Below, one piece after another: positions 18,260 through 26,992 of a stretch of DNA of 57,940 bases. Origin of the DNA: an uncultured Ruminococcus sp. (GTDB lineage Bacteria; Bacillota; Clostridia; Oscillospirales; Acutalibacteraceae); assembly GCA_902773135.1 (NCBI GenBank), contig CACYDP010000002.1, positions 1-57,940 on the forward strand. The letters are read 5' to 3'. A model generated the notes under the pieces. That model saw only the letters and a program-made list of their open reading frames with translations, was not told the DNA's origin and searched no databases. The first letter of the stretch is position 1, and each line of letters starts with the position of its first letter. The position numbers and the translations under genes were made by a program.

Positions 18260-20236
18260 TTAAATTTCCATAATAATCGGAAGAATCATCGGGCTTCTTC
18301 TTGTTTTATCATACAAAAGTTTTGAAAGTTCATCTTTGACGGTATTTTTGATAACACCCCATTCGTGTACACCGCTCCTCAGACATTCTTCCAATGCTTC
18401 AATTACAGCTCTTCTGGCATTATCCATCAAAGGCTCACTTTCACGGACATATACAAATCCTCTGGATACAATATCGGGACCGGCAATAATTTGTCCGTTC
18501 TCACGATCAATGGTCACTACTACCACAATCAATCCGTCCTGACCCAGATGTTTTCTGTCACGAAGAACAATACTTCCGACATCGCCCACGCCAAGACCGT
18601 CAACCAATACCTTGCCTGCCGGTATGCTCGGAAGCTGTTTCATATAATTCTTGTTCAATTCCACAACATTGCCTATATCACCGATAAATATATTGGAGCG
18701 TGCCATTCCCATATTCATCGCCAGTTCGGCGTGCTTGATAAGATGTTTCTGTTCTCCGTGTACCGGAATAAAATATTTCGGCTTTGTCAAGCCTTGTATC
18801 AGTTTCAGTTCCTCACGGCAAGCGTGTCCCGAAACATGCACTTCATACATAGATTCATAAACAACTTTACAGCCGTGTTTCATCAGTTCATTGACAACGG
18901 AACCAACCATTTTTTCATTGCCGGGTATGGGATTCGCCGAGATGATAATGCAGTCATCGGGACCTACTTCGACTTTTCGGTGGTCAGAATATGCCATTCT
19001 CGACAGTGCAGACATCGGTTCGCCCTGACTTCCCGTTGTAACAAGCACGATTTCATCTTTGGAATATTGACCCAGCATATCTATATCAATAATCAGCCCG
19101 TCGGGTACTTTAACATATCCGAGTTCTGTGGCAATTGCCATATTGTTGACCATACTCCGTCCGGAAAAAGCCACTTTGCGTCCGTATTTTGCCGCACAGT
19201 CAAGAATTTGCTGGATTCTGCCGATATTGGAAGCAAACGTTGCGATGATAATCCTGTTCTTTTCTGCTTCTTTAAACAAAAGGTCAAAGGTATGTCCTAC
19301 CTTTTGTTCTGTCATCGTATAGCCTTCTCTTTCAGCATTGGTAGAATCCGCCATCAATGCGAGAACGCCTTTTTTACCGAGTTCCGCAAAACGTGCAAGA
19401 TCAATCATTTCTCCTGTTGTCGGAGTGCAGTCGATTTTAAAATCTCCCGTATGAACAATGGTGCCGGCAGGTGTATGAATCGCAATACCGACGGAATCCG
19501 GAATGGAATGATTGACGTGGATAAATTCTATGGACATACAGCCAAGCTTGATTCTTTGTCCCGGATTCACGGTGTTCAGTTTGGCTTTATTCTGAAGATT
19601 ATGCTCTTTCAGCTTGCTGCTGACAAGACCAAGCGTAAGTGATGTGCCGTAAACGGGGAAATTCATATTTTTAAGAAGATAAGGAAGTGCACCGATATGA
19701 TCTTCGTGTCCGTGTGTAAGAACTACACCTTTGATCTTATCTTTATTACGTTCAATATAAGTAAAATCCGGAATGACGAGATCGACACCAAGCATATCAC
19801 CGTCCGGAAATGCCATACCGCAGTCCAGCAGGAACATATCATCATTACATTCAAAAAGGGTAATATTTTTTCCGATTTCATTCAGACCGCCCAAAAATGT
19901 AATTTTTACCGAACTTTTACCGCCGTTTTGATATTGGCTATATTTTGGCTGATAAGTGCTCTGTACTCTGCGGTAGCTGCGATTGGACAAGCTTTTTCCG
20001 TCACGTTCATCCACACGTTTTCCACTTGAAGACATAATGTCGCTTACCGTAAGATTATTGCCGCCTATCTGCTGATCTGCAATGCGGTGCGGCGGAACAA
20101 CACGTTCAAATAATTTTGTATCCGATCTTTCCGAATAAAATCTTTTTCTGGTCTTCATATCGGGACGCTTGTAATCCGATGCGGAACGATTTCTGCCATT
20201 TTTCGGCATATTTTTTTTGTTATAATCTGACAACAC
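18260..20236 (-). CDS. rnj: Ribonuclease J
   Basis: The metallo-beta-lactamase/beta-CASP core begins near residue 108 (VKITFLGGLNEIGKN) and carries the HGHEDH zinc motif. RNase J combines 5'-3' exonuclease and endonuclease activity in mRNA decay and rRNA maturation. The first 105 or so residues form a basic, Ser/Arg/Tyr/Gln-rich, probably disordered extension not found in Bacillus RNase J1; similar extensions occur in some Clostridia and Actinobacteria. The start is GTG, 10 bases after GGAGG. Confidence 0.95.
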   Translation of the reverse strand: MLSDYNKKNMPKNGRNRSASDYKRPDMKTRKRFYSERSDTKLFERVVPPHRIADQQIGGNNLTVSDIMSSSGKRVDERDGKSLSNRSYRRVQSTYQPKYSQYQNGGKSSVKITFLGGLNEIGKNITLFECNDDMFLLDCGMAFPDGDMLGVDLVIPDFTYIERNKDKIKGVVLTHGHEDHIGALPYLLKNMNFPVYGTSLTLGLVSSKLKEHNLQNKAKLNTVNPGQRIKLGCMSIEFIHVNHSIPDSVGIAIHTPAGTIVHTGDFKIDCTPTTGEMIDLARFAELGKKGVLALMADSTNAEREGYTMTEQKVGHTFDLLFKEAEKNRIIIATFASNIGRIQQILDCAAKYGRKVAFSGRSMVNNMAIATELGYVKVPDGLIIDIDMLGQYSKDEIVLVTTGSQGEPMSALSRMAYSDHRKVEVGPDDCIIISANPIPGNEKMVGSVVNELMKHGCKVVYESMYEVHVSGHACREELKLIQGLTKPKYFIPVHGEQKHLIKHAELAMNMGMARSNIFIGDIGNVVELNKNYMKQLPSIPAGKVLVDGLGVGDVGSIVLRDRKHLGQDGLIVVVVTIDRENGQIIAGPDIVSRGFVYVRESEPLMDNARRAVIEALEECLRSGVHEWGVIKNTVKDELSKLLYDKTRRSPMILPIIMEI

Positions 20237-20446
20237 TGATAAATTACCTCCATCATATTATTTTAATTTATTCATACTGAGGCAAAAAATGAAAATAATC
20301 AACCTCACCAATATATCGAACAACATTTTTTTAAATGTACATATCGGTGTTTATCCGGCATATATTCAAATTTTCACGCACAGTTTCAGCCGTTAAAAAA
20401 CAAATCAATTTTGATTGTATGCAATAAAATATCCGAACACAACTAT
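20237..20446 (-). other. Long 5' leader of rnj, no gene
   Basis: About 210 bases separate the predicted start of transcription (near 20446, from the promoter at 20454-20482) and the rnj GTG. No reading frame or recognised riboswitch was found. Long leaders can host autoregulation by the RNase itself, but that is inference. Confidence 0.4.
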
Positions 20447-20453
20447 ATAGAAC

Positions 20454-20482
20454 ATTTTACTATTTAACTTCGACATTGTCAA
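20454..20482 (-). promoter_or_regulatory. Sigma-A promoter of the rnj-gdpP-rplI run
   Basis: On the minus strand a perfect TTGACA (complement of 20477-20482), a 17-base spacer and TAAAAT (complement of 20454-20459). Confidence 0.7.
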
Positions 20483-20548
20483 TAGCATTATAAAATTCAC
20501 AATTATTGTAAGGCGATTCCATTTTTTTGTCCGGCATACTCTTAATGA

Positions 20549-20577
20549 TTGCAAAAAATACGTGATTGTTTTATAAT
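20549..20577 (+). promoter_or_regulatory. Sigma-A promoter of rnhA
   Basis: TTGCAA (20549-20554), a 17-base spacer and TATAAT (20572-20577), 34 bases before the rnhA start. Confidence 0.75.
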
Positions 20578-20610
20578 AAAATTATTCTATCAAGAATCCG
20601 GAGGAATTTT

Positions 20611-21054
20611 ATGAAACATATTGATATTTTTACCGATGGTGCGTGCAGCGGAAATCCCGGTGCAGGAGGTTGGGGAGCTGTTCTGAAATATAAAGATCAC
20701 GAAAAGGAACTTTCGGGAGGAGAAAAATCAACCACCAACAACCGAATGGAAATGATGGCTGTCATAGAAGCATTGAAAGCACTCAAAGAACCCTGTGATG
20801 TAACCGTAACAAGCGACTCCCAATATGTATGCAACTCACTCAACAAGGGCTGGGCTAAAAAATGGCAGCAGAATAACTGGATAAAAAGTGATAAATCTAA
20901 AGCCAAAAATACCGAATTATGGGAAGAACTTCTCTCCCTGACGGAAAAACACCGGGTTAAAATGGTTTGGATTAAAGGACATGCCGGTCATACTGAAAAC
21001 GAAAGATGTGACTTTTTAGCAAGACAAGCCGCAGAAAAAATCAAACAATCATAA
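20611..21054 (+). CDS. rnhA: Ribonuclease HI
   Basis: The protein opens with IFTDGACSGNPGAGGWG and has the catalytic acidic residues: Asp in TDGA, Glu in NNRMEMMA, Asp in SDSQYV and the C-terminal HAGHTENERCD. It degrades the RNA strand of RNA-DNA hybrids. GGAGG lies 6 bases before the ATG at 20611. The 147-aa size is that of the minimal E. coli-type enzyme. The gene is monocistronic, with a strong terminator behind it. Confidence 0.97.
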   Translation: MKHIDIFTDGACSGNPGAGGWGAVLKYKDHEKELSGGEKSTTNNRMEMMAVIEALKALKEPCDVTVTSDSQYVCNSLNKGWAKKWQQNNWIKSDKSKAKNTELWEELLSLTEKHRVKMVWIKGHAGHTENERCDFLARQAAEKIKQS

Positions 21055-21084
21055 AGGAATCTCTAATCCTTTTATTCTAAGCAG

Positions 21085-21135
21085 AAACCTTTTGTTTATT
21101 TATGTTTTTGTGCAAAATAAACAAAAGGTTTTACT
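21085..21135 (+). terminator. Terminator after rnhA
   Basis: A perfect 17-bp stem (21085-21101 with 21115-21131) with a 13-base loop, ending in T residues. The stem is AT-rich but long. Confidence 0.75.
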
Positions 21136-21229
21136 TAAAACGTTAATTCATACTATTTTAATATGAATTATATAAATAGTATTGATTTCTTAATTTGATA
21201 GGTGTATGATGTATTTGGCAGAAACAAAC

Positions 21230-21272
21230 TACCAATATTAATTATATGTTGTTTTCTTACCAATATTATAAT
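21230..21272 (+). promoter_or_regulatory. Direct-repeat operator candidate and -10 box upstream of the Fe-S genes
   Basis: TACCAATATTA occurs twice, at 21230-21240 and 21258-21268, with a 28-base period. The second copy overlaps a TATAAT (21267-21272). A repressor on this site would cover the promoter. Fe-S operons are often controlled by Rrf2-type regulators, but no match to a known consensus is claimed. Confidence 0.4.
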
Positions 21273-21312
21273 AAATTTACGTATTTTAATACACAGAAAC
21301 GAGGTTGATGAA

Positions 21313-22500
21313 ATGTCAAAATTTGTATATGCCGACAACGCTGCAACAACAAAACTTTCTGCAAGGGCGTTCGAAGCGATGAAACCGTATTTGACCGAAT
21401 ATTACGGAAATCCTTCCAGCCTTTATCATATAGGTGCACAAACAAGGCAGGCTGTTGATAATGCAAGAGCTGAAATTGCCGCCCTTCTGAACGCATCGAA
21501 ACCGAATGAAATATTTTTTGTATCGGGCGGCAGTGAAGCGGATAACTGGGCAATCAAAGGTGCTGCGGAAATTGGGGCACGAAAAGGCAAAAAACACATC
21601 ATTTCCAGTAAATTTGAACATCACGCCGTTCTTCATACCCTTGAATACCTCGAAAAACACGGATATGAAATCACTTTGCTCGATGTTCACGAAGACGGTT
21701 TGGTTAGACCCGAAGAACTGGAAAATGCCCTGCGTGACGACACCGCATTGGTAACTATTATGTACGCCAACAACGAAATCGGCACCATTCAGCCTATTAA
21801 GGAACTGGCGGCTATCGCCCATCAGCACAAAGTGCTGTTCCATACAGATGCTGTTCAGGCAGTGGGATCTATCCCTGTCGATATTCAGGATCTGGGCGTA
21901 GACTTGCTTTCTTTCTCTTCCCATAAATTTCACGGTCCCAAAGGTGTGGGCGGTCTTTATATCAGAAAGGGCATCCGACTGCCGAACCTGATACACGGCG
22001 GTGCTCAGGAACGGGGACTTCGTGCCGGTACAGAAAATATTCCCGGCATTGTCGGCACAGCAGAAGCACTGAAAGAATCTGTGGAAAATATGCCTGAGAG
22101 AAATGCAAGGCTTGAAAAAATTCGTGATAAAATCATGGATCAGCTTTTAAAAATTGATCGTTCAAGAGTCAACGGCGACCGTACACACAGACTTCCCGGC
22201 AATGTGAATATGTGCTTTCACGGTCTTGAGGGCGAATCTCTTCTCCTGATGCTTGATCTGAAAGGCGTTGAGGCTTCATCGGGTTCTGCCTGCACATCAG
22301 GTTCTCTTGATCCCAGTCACGTCCTTCTTGCGATAGGTCTTCCTCACGAAGTGGCACACGGTTCGTTAAGACTTTCGTTCAGTGATGAAAACACCGAAGA
22401 AGATGCTGATTATATTCTTGAAATACTCCCCCCCATCATAGACAGACTTCGTTCGATGTCACCGCTTTGGGAAAAAATTATCAGCAGCGACAAAAAGTAA
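21313..22500 (+). CDS. nifS: Cysteine desulfurase (NifS/IscS type)
   Basis: A class V PLP enzyme: [10 protein letters not shown] at the N-terminus, the HTDAVQAVG segment, the PLP lysine in [12 protein letters not shown] and the catalytic cysteine in [17 protein letters not shown]. It removes sulfur from cysteine for Fe-S clusters. The ATG at 21313 follows GAGG by 8 bases; the longer frame to 21202 adds a spurious hydrophobic tail. The scaffold gene follows 37 bases later. At 395 aa it is typical. Confidence 0.95.
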   Translation: MSKFVYADNAATTKLSARAFEAMKPYLTEYYGNPSSLYHIGAQTRQAVDNARAEIAALLNASKPNEIFFVSGGSEADNWAIKGAAEIGARKGKKHIISSKFEHHAVLHTLEYLEKHGYEITLLDVHEDGLVRPEELENALRDDTALVTIMYANNEIGTIQPIKELAAIAHQHKVLFHTDAVQAVGSIPVDIQDLGVDLLSFSSHKFHGPKGVGGLYIRKGIRLPNLIHGGAQERGLRAGTENIPGIVGTAEALKESVENMPERNARLEKIRDKIMDQLLKIDRSRVNGDRTHRLPGNVNMCFHGLEGESLLLMLDLKGVEASSGSACTSGSLDPSHVLLAIGLPHEVAHGSLRLSFSDENTEEDADYILEILPPIIDRLRSMSPLWEKIISSDKK

Positions 22501-22537
22501 TGAAGTTCTCTAAATATATAAAGAAAAGGTGATTGTT

Positions 22538-22972
22538 ATGGCATACAGCGAAAAAGTAATGGATCATTTTACAAATCCGAGAAATGTCGGCGAAATGGAA
22601 AATGCCGACGGTATCGGTGAAGTGGGTAATCCGAAATGCGGAGATATTATGAAAATGTATATCAAAGTTGACAATGATGTGATTACAGATGTCAGCTTTA
22701 AAACATTCGGCTGCGGTGCGGCTATTGCAACCAGTTCTATGGCAACCGAACTGGTAAAGGGAAAAACCATTCCCGAAGCACTTCAGCTGACCAACAAAGC
22801 CGTGATGGAAGCACTTGACGGACTTCCGCCGGTAAAGGTACATTGTTCCGTTCTGGCAGAACAGGCAATCAAAGCCGCTCTTTCAGATTATTATCAGAAA
22901 CAAGGTATCGACCCCGAACCCATTGTCGGAAAAATATCCGAATGTGAAGAATGTCATTTTGAAGAAGAATGA
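22538..22972 (+). CDS. nifU: Fe-S cluster assembly scaffold NifU/IscU
   Basis: The IscU-type fold has the three cluster-ligand cysteines in NPKCGD, TFGCGAAIA and VHCSVLAE, and YSEKVMDHFTNPRNVG at the N-terminus. It receives sulfur from the desulfurase encoded just upstream. A C-terminal tail with CEECH is an addition seen in some clostridial members and might bind metal. The ATG at 22538 has AAGGTG 7 bases upstream. Confidence 0.95.
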   Translation: MAYSEKVMDHFTNPRNVGEMENADGIGEVGNPKCGDIMKMYIKVDNDVITDVSFKTFGCGAAIATSSMATELVKGKTIPEALQLTNKAVMEALDGLPPVKVHCSVLAEQAIKAALSDYYQKQGIDPEPIVGKISECEECHFEEE

Positions 22973-23004
22973 TAGAACAACACAACAGGTTTCCTGTTTT
23001 ACAG

Positions 23005-23048
23005 GCAGACAGCCGTAACCATATGCCGTTACGACTGTCTGCTTTTTT
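23005..23048 (+). terminator. Terminator after the Fe-S pair
   Basis: A 15-bp stem (23005-23019 with 23028-23042, one G-U type mismatch) is followed directly by six T residues. Confidence 0.88.
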
Positions 23049-23083
23049 GTTGGACAAGTGTTTATAAAATCATCAAAAAACTG

Positions 23084-23113
23084 TTGTTATGTTCAAGAAA
23101 AATATGTTATAAT
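23084..23113 (+). promoter_or_regulatory. Sigma-A promoter of pyrK-pyrD
   Basis: TTGTTA (23084-23089), an 18-base spacer and TATAAT (23108-23113). No PyrR-type attenuator was recognised in the 70-base leader. Confidence 0.65.
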
Positions 23114-23184
23114 AATGCAGATATTGTTTTGCAGCAAATGCAGAACATTTTGATGTTTTAGCATAATCGAAAGGATTGATACTA

Positions 23185-23943
23185 TTGAAATACGATGCTC
23201 AGGATTGTATTCTTGTTTCCAAAAAACAGCTCACTTCTACTGTTTATGATTTCAGATTAAAAAATCAACACCTTGCCGAAATCACAAAACCCGGTCAGTT
23301 TGTACAGGTTTTAGTACCCGGAAAAACACTTCGCCGTCCTATCTCCGTCTGTGATGTGGAAGATGACATCATTCGTATTGTTTTTGAAGTAAGAGGTGAC
23401 GGCACACGCATAATGTCTGAGATGAACGTAAATGATAAAGTCAATATCATTGCTCCGCTTGGCAGAGGTTTTGATATAGATAAAGAAAAGAAAACCATTT
23501 TTATCGGCGGAGGTATTGGTGTTCCGCCAATGCTGTACAGTGCCAGACAAGCCGGAAAAAATGCCGTTGTCATCAACGGATTCCGGAATAAAGATGCTGT
23601 GATTCTGTCAGAAGATTTTGAAAAATATGTATCCAGACTGATTATCACCACAGATGACGGCAGCTGCGGTATTCACGGCTTTGTAACGCAGCCTCTTGAA
23701 GATGAAATTCATACCGCAGAGATGATTTGTGCCTGTGGTCCCCTCCCTATGCTGAAAAACATCGCCAAAATGGCAAAAGAACACGGTGTTCCCTGCTATG
23801 TTTCTCTTGAACAGCGTATGGCGTGCGGTATCGGGGCTTGTCTGGGCTGTGCGGTTGCAGTAAAACGTTCGGACAATGAAACATTTTTTCAGCACGTCTG
23901 CAAAGACGGTCCTGTATTTAATGCTGAGGAGGTTGATTGGTAA
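23185..23943 (+). CDS. pyrK: Dihydroorotate dehydrogenase B, electron-transfer subunit
   Basis: An FAD/NAD-binding ferredoxin-reductase fold (RRPISVCD flavin site, FIGGGIGVPPM nucleotide site) ends in a [2Fe-2S] cysteine cluster (MACGIGACLGCAV ... HVCKDGPVF). It passes electrons from PyrD to NAD+. The start is most likely TTG 23185, 9 bases after AAAGGA; the TTG at 23176 abuts that site. The stop overlaps the pyrD ATG by one base. Confidence 0.95.
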   Translation: MKYDAQDCILVSKKQLTSTVYDFRLKNQHLAEITKPGQFVQVLVPGKTLRRPISVCDVEDDIIRIVFEVRGDGTRIMSEMNVNDKVNIIAPLGRGFDIDKEKKTIFIGGGIGVPPMLYSARQAGKNAVVINGFRNKDAVILSEDFEKYVSRLIITTDDGSCGIHGFVTQPLEDEIHTAEMICACGPLPMLKNIAKMAKEHGVPCYVSLEQRMACGIGACLGCAVAVKRSDNETFFQHVCKDGPVFNAEEVDW

Positions 23944-24851
23944 TGGCTAATTTAGGAGTAGATATTGCAGGAGTACATTTTAACAATCCGATTATTGCGG
24001 CTTCGGGTACTATCGGATTCGGACACGAATACAGCGAATTTTATCCCCTTTCTGTGCTTGGAGGTATTTCCTGCAAGGGAACCACACTGAAAGAACGTCC
24101 CGGCAATCCTCCGCCAAGAATCGCCGAAACACCTATGGGTATGCTGAATGCGGTAGGTCTTCAGAATCCGGGCGTGGAACATTTTATTAAAAACGATCTG
24201 GAATGGCTGAAACAACAAAATACAGTCATTATCGCCAATGTTGCCGGAAGTACACAAGAAGATTACTGCAAAATGGCTGAAATCCTTTCCGATACGGATA
24301 TAGATATGATTGAACTGAATATATCCTGCCCGAATGTCAAGGAAGGCGGCGTTCAGTTCGGTACATCGTGCGAATCAGTCGGTACAATTACAAAAGCTGT
24401 AAGAAAATACTGTCAAAAACCGCTGATTATCAAACTCTCCCCCAATGTTGCGGATATTGCAGAAATTGCCAAAGCCGCCGAAAGCGAAGGGGCTGATGCG
24501 GTTTCACTGATTAATACATTGACGGGTATGCGTATTGATATTCATACCAGAAAACCTATTATCAAAAATATTACCGGAGGTATGTCAGGACCTGCTGTTT
24601 TTCCCGTAGCGGTAAGAATGGTCTATCAGGTAAAAAATGCGGTTTCTATCCCTGTAATCGGTATGGGCGGCATATCAACCTGGGAAGATGCTGTTGAAAT
24701 GATGATGGCAGGTGCTGATGCCATACAGATCGGAACCGTTCTGTTTCACGATCCGTATGCACCAATTAAAATTGCCGATGGACTGAACCAGTATCTTGAT
24801 AACCATCATATGACCTCTGTGACCGAATTGACAAAAAGCGTTATCGTATAA
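23943..24851 (+). CDS. pyrD: Dihydroorotate dehydrogenase B, catalytic subunit
   Basis: A class 1B FMN enzyme. It has the GHEYSEFYPLSVLGG and IELNISCPNVKEGG segments, the INTLTGM loop and the C-terminal GMGGISTWEDAVEM FMN phosphate site. It oxidises dihydroorotate to orotate in pyrimidine synthesis and works as a complex with PyrK. The start codon overlaps the pyrK stop (TAATG), so the two are coupled. Other pyr genes are not in the window. Confidence 0.96.
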   Translation: MANLGVDIAGVHFNNPIIAASGTIGFGHEYSEFYPLSVLGGISCKGTTLKERPGNPPPRIAETPMGMLNAVGLQNPGVEHFIKNDLEWLKQQNTVIIANVAGSTQEDYCKMAEILSDTDIDMIELNISCPNVKEGGVQFGTSCESVGTITKAVRKYCQKPLIIKLSPNVADIAEIAKAAESEGADAVSLINTLTGMRIDIHTRKPIIKNITGGMSGPAVFPVAVRMVYQVKNAVSIPVIGMGGISTWEDAVEMMMAGADAIQIGTVLFHDPYAPIKIADGLNQYLDNHHMTSVTELTKSVIV

Positions 24852-24871
24852 AAGAATGTGAGGAATTGAAA

Positions 24872-25489
24872 TTGACAAAACTTATCATTATCAGACATTG
24901 CCAGGCAGAAGGAAATCAAAAACGATTTTTCCAGGGACGCATTGACAGTGATATTACCGCTCTGGGCAGAAAACAGATCGGGCAGGTCAGCGAAACACTC
25001 TGTGCGGAACCAATCGATGTATTTTATACCACTTCCTACATAAGAGCCAGAAAAACTGCCGAAGGCATCAATGTTTATCACGAATGTGAAATACGCACGG
25101 ATGATGATCTGGCAGAAATCGATCCGGGCGACTGGGAAGGTATGTATCTTACGGAGATAGAGGAAAAATATCCGCAGGAATATGATAACTGGAAAAACCA
25201 TCCCGCTGTCTTTCAGGCTCCGAACGGTGAAAGTATGAGTGATGTTTATGAACGTGTCAAAAAGGCACTGACAAGAATCGTCAATGATAATCCGGAAAAA
25301 ACCGTTTGTATTGTTTCTCACGGCTGTGCTATCCGCAATATGATGTGCTTTGCACACGGTCGCAGCGTTTCCGGTATTGATACGGTACCGCTTGGCACCA
25401 ATACATCAATCAATGTTGTCAAGTTTGAGAATGATATGACCCCTCACATCATTATGGATAATTACACCGACCATCTGGGGACTGTCTGA
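24872..25489 (+). CDS. Histidine phosphatase family protein
   Basis: The RHCQAEGN motif supplies the phospho-accepting histidine of the phosphoglycerate-mutase-like superfamily. ITALGRKQ, RARKTAEG, EIDPGDWEG and the second histidine in IVSHGCAIR complete the active site. It is a phosphatase of the CobC/GpmB/PhoE type; the substrate is unknown. TTG 24872 is preferred (GAGG 8 bases upstream). It follows pyrD by 20 bases and is probably co-transcribed. Confidence 0.88.
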   Translation: MTKLIIIRHCQAEGNQKRFFQGRIDSDITALGRKQIGQVSETLCAEPIDVFYTTSYIRARKTAEGINVYHECEIRTDDDLAEIDPGDWEGMYLTEIEEKYPQEYDNWKNHPAVFQAPNGESMSDVYERVKKALTRIVNDNPEKTVCIVSHGCAIRNMMCFAHGRSVSGIDTVPLGTNTSINVVKFENDMTPHIIMDNYTDHLGTV

Positions 25490-25503
25490 TGGATGTTTTG
25501 TTT

Positions 25504-25612
25504 TATAACAGCGGCAATAGGGATGGTGCAGCCCGAATTTACGCCTGTGGAGTCAGTAGGTTACGAGGACGATGAAGCAGGAAGCCCATTGCTTCAGACA
25601 ATGGGTATTCAC
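25504..25612 (+). mobile_element. IS200/IS605-family right-end relic (tnpB 3' tail plus RE hairpin)
   Basis: In frame 25504-25575 the translation (NSGNRDGAARIYACG..., then stop) resembles the extreme C-terminus of TnpB, where a D-R-D-x-N-A-A-x-N-I type motif holds the last RuvC-like acid. A GATGAAGCAGGAAGCCC segment, a CCCATTG/CAATGGG hairpin (25585-25605) and a terminal TTCAC (25608-25612) follow, as in IS605 right ends, the region that also encodes the TnpB guide-RNA scaffold. No tnpA, left end or tnpB body is present. It is a solo right end in the pyrD-ruvX operon. Confidence 0.65.
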
Positions 25613-25680
25613 TGTTGTTTGCTATTAATCAAGGACAGACCAAATAAGCTGTCCATAACGAAAAAACGGAGATATAAATT

Positions 25681-26100
25681 ATGATTATTTTGTCTGTTGA
25701 TTACGGACGTGTAAGAACAGGTATCGCCGTGTGCGATAAAAAAGAAATTATTGCCTCGCCCGTTGAGGTGATCAAAGAAGTGAATATGGAAAAGCTTGCA
25801 GACAGAATAAATGCTATCGCAAAAGAAAAAAATGCGGAACAGATTGTATTGGGATTACCTGTCAATATGGACGGCAGCGAAGGCGGCAGTGCGGAAAATG
25901 TCCGTATTTTTGCAGAGATTCTGAATCAAAAAACAGGTATGGAAATTGTTTTGCGTGATGAACGCTGTACCACCGTGACGGCACATGAATATCTGAACTT
26001 AACCGATACCAAAGGAAAAAAACGAAAAGCGGTGGTCGACAGCGTGGCCGCTGTGATTATCTTGGAAGATTATCTGAATTTCAGGAGGAATCGCCTATGA
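25681..26100 (+). CDS. ruvX: Putative Holliday junction resolvase / pre-16S rRNA nuclease RuvX (YqgF)
   Basis: An RNase-H-like fold with ILSVDYGRVRTGIA at the start, VLGLPVNMDGSEG, and RDERCTTVTAHEYL followed by VDSVAAVIILEDYL. YqgF matures the 5' end of 16S rRNA in E. coli and was earlier proposed as a resolvase. At 139 aa it is the usual length. GGAG precedes the ATG. The stop overlaps the next gene (ATGA). Confidence 0.95.
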   Translation: MIILSVDYGRVRTGIAVCDKKEIIASPVEVIKEVNMEKLADRINAIAKEKNAEQIVLGLPVNMDGSEGGSAENVRIFAEILNQKTGMEIVLRDERCTTVTAHEYLNLTDTKGKKRKAVVDSVAAVIILEDYLNFRRNRL

Positions 26101-26963
26101 GTGTTCTCCCCAACCAAAAACTCACGATGAGTGAACTGTGTATTTCCATAGGAGCAGGTCTGATGCTTTATCTTCTTCCCAATGATGCCGAAAGCCAGAC
26201 GATTTCATCCTCATTGGCGGAAGGAATGGTGTTTATTGCTGCTCTTGCCATAACAGTTGCCCTTTTTCTGATTGTGAAACGTTATCAGGCAGTGGGAGCG
26301 GCAATCCTCAGTTGTTCGTCCATTACGGTGGCAGCATTCATCATTGATATGATAAAAGGCATTTTTACAAAGGGTTCGGATTACTGGCCGGGATTCACAG
26401 AATATCGGCTGATAACGATGTTCCTGCTATGGACGCTGCCCTTTTTTACAGCTGTTTTCATACGGCTCTTATCTCACGGGAGTATGGATACCGCCGAAGC
26501 AAGAATCGGATTCAACAGATTCCTTTCATTCAGTCTGCGGGCATTGATGATGATCTATATACTGGTCATCATATTTCAAATGCTTTTGCCGTCAAAACCT
26601 AATATGACTTCCGAAAGAATGATCAACTTTGTACCTTTCGGGAGAATTACCGAATGTCTGAACGGTGTACACGAAAACGGTACGATGTATCTTTTGTGGC
26701 ACAGTCTGATACTGGCTCCCTTGACATTCAGCCTTTTGATTCTGAATCCAAACATTAAACTATGGCATTTATTGATCATATCGGCTTCCGCAGGACTGAC
26801 GATCGAAGTGATACAGTATTCGTTCAATACGGCAGCAGCCTGTCTTGATGACATGATGATGTATCTGATCGGGGCCGCTGTGGGCATTGTCCTCAAACGT
26901 ATGATCGATAAAATCCGAAATATCACCACAGCAGGAGAAGAATACCATATGCTCCATCTTTAA
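26097..26963 (+). CDS. VanZ-like membrane protein
   Basis: About seven hydrophobic segments. The C-terminal half has VanZ-like signatures: MINFVPFGRI, then SLILAPLTFSLLIL and GLTIEVIQYSFNTAAACLDDMMMYLIGAAVG. VanZ relatives are small integral membrane proteins; one confers low-level teicoplanin resistance, but for most the role is unknown. An extra N-terminal domain of four helices makes this one longer than classical VanZ (about 160 aa). It is coupled to ruvX by a 4-base overlap. Confidence 0.75.
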   Translation: MSVLPNQKLTMSELCISIGAGLMLYLLPNDAESQTISSSLAEGMVFIAALAITVALFLIVKRYQAVGAAILSCSSITVAAFIIDMIKGIFTKGSDYWPGFTEYRLITMFLLWTLPFFTAVFIRLLSHGSMDTAEARIGFNRFLSFSLRALMMIYILVIIFQMLLPSKPNMTSERMINFVPFGRITECLNGVHENGTMYLLWHSLILAPLTFSLLILNPNIKLWHLLIISASAGLTIEVIQYSFNTAAACLDDMMMYLIGAAVGIVLKRMIDKIRNITTAGEEYHMLHL

Positions 26964-26992
26964 CCCCATCATCTTGAAAGAAAGGCATTGCA

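Noticed and set aside
18365-19642. 425-codon ORF opposite rnj
   Set aside because: Antisense to the conserved metallo-beta-lactamase core; its openness follows from codon bias of the real gene.
20237-20610. A riboswitch or small RNA gene in the rnj-rnhA gap
   Set aside because: Only two divergent sigma-A promoters are recognisable; no conserved RNA motif or strong stem was identified.
25493-25684. A 63-codon ORF across the pyrD-ruvX gap
   Set aside because: It reads the IS605-type right end in a different frame from the tnpB tail, has no ribosome binding site and overlaps the ruvX start. It is an accidental frame over mobile DNA.
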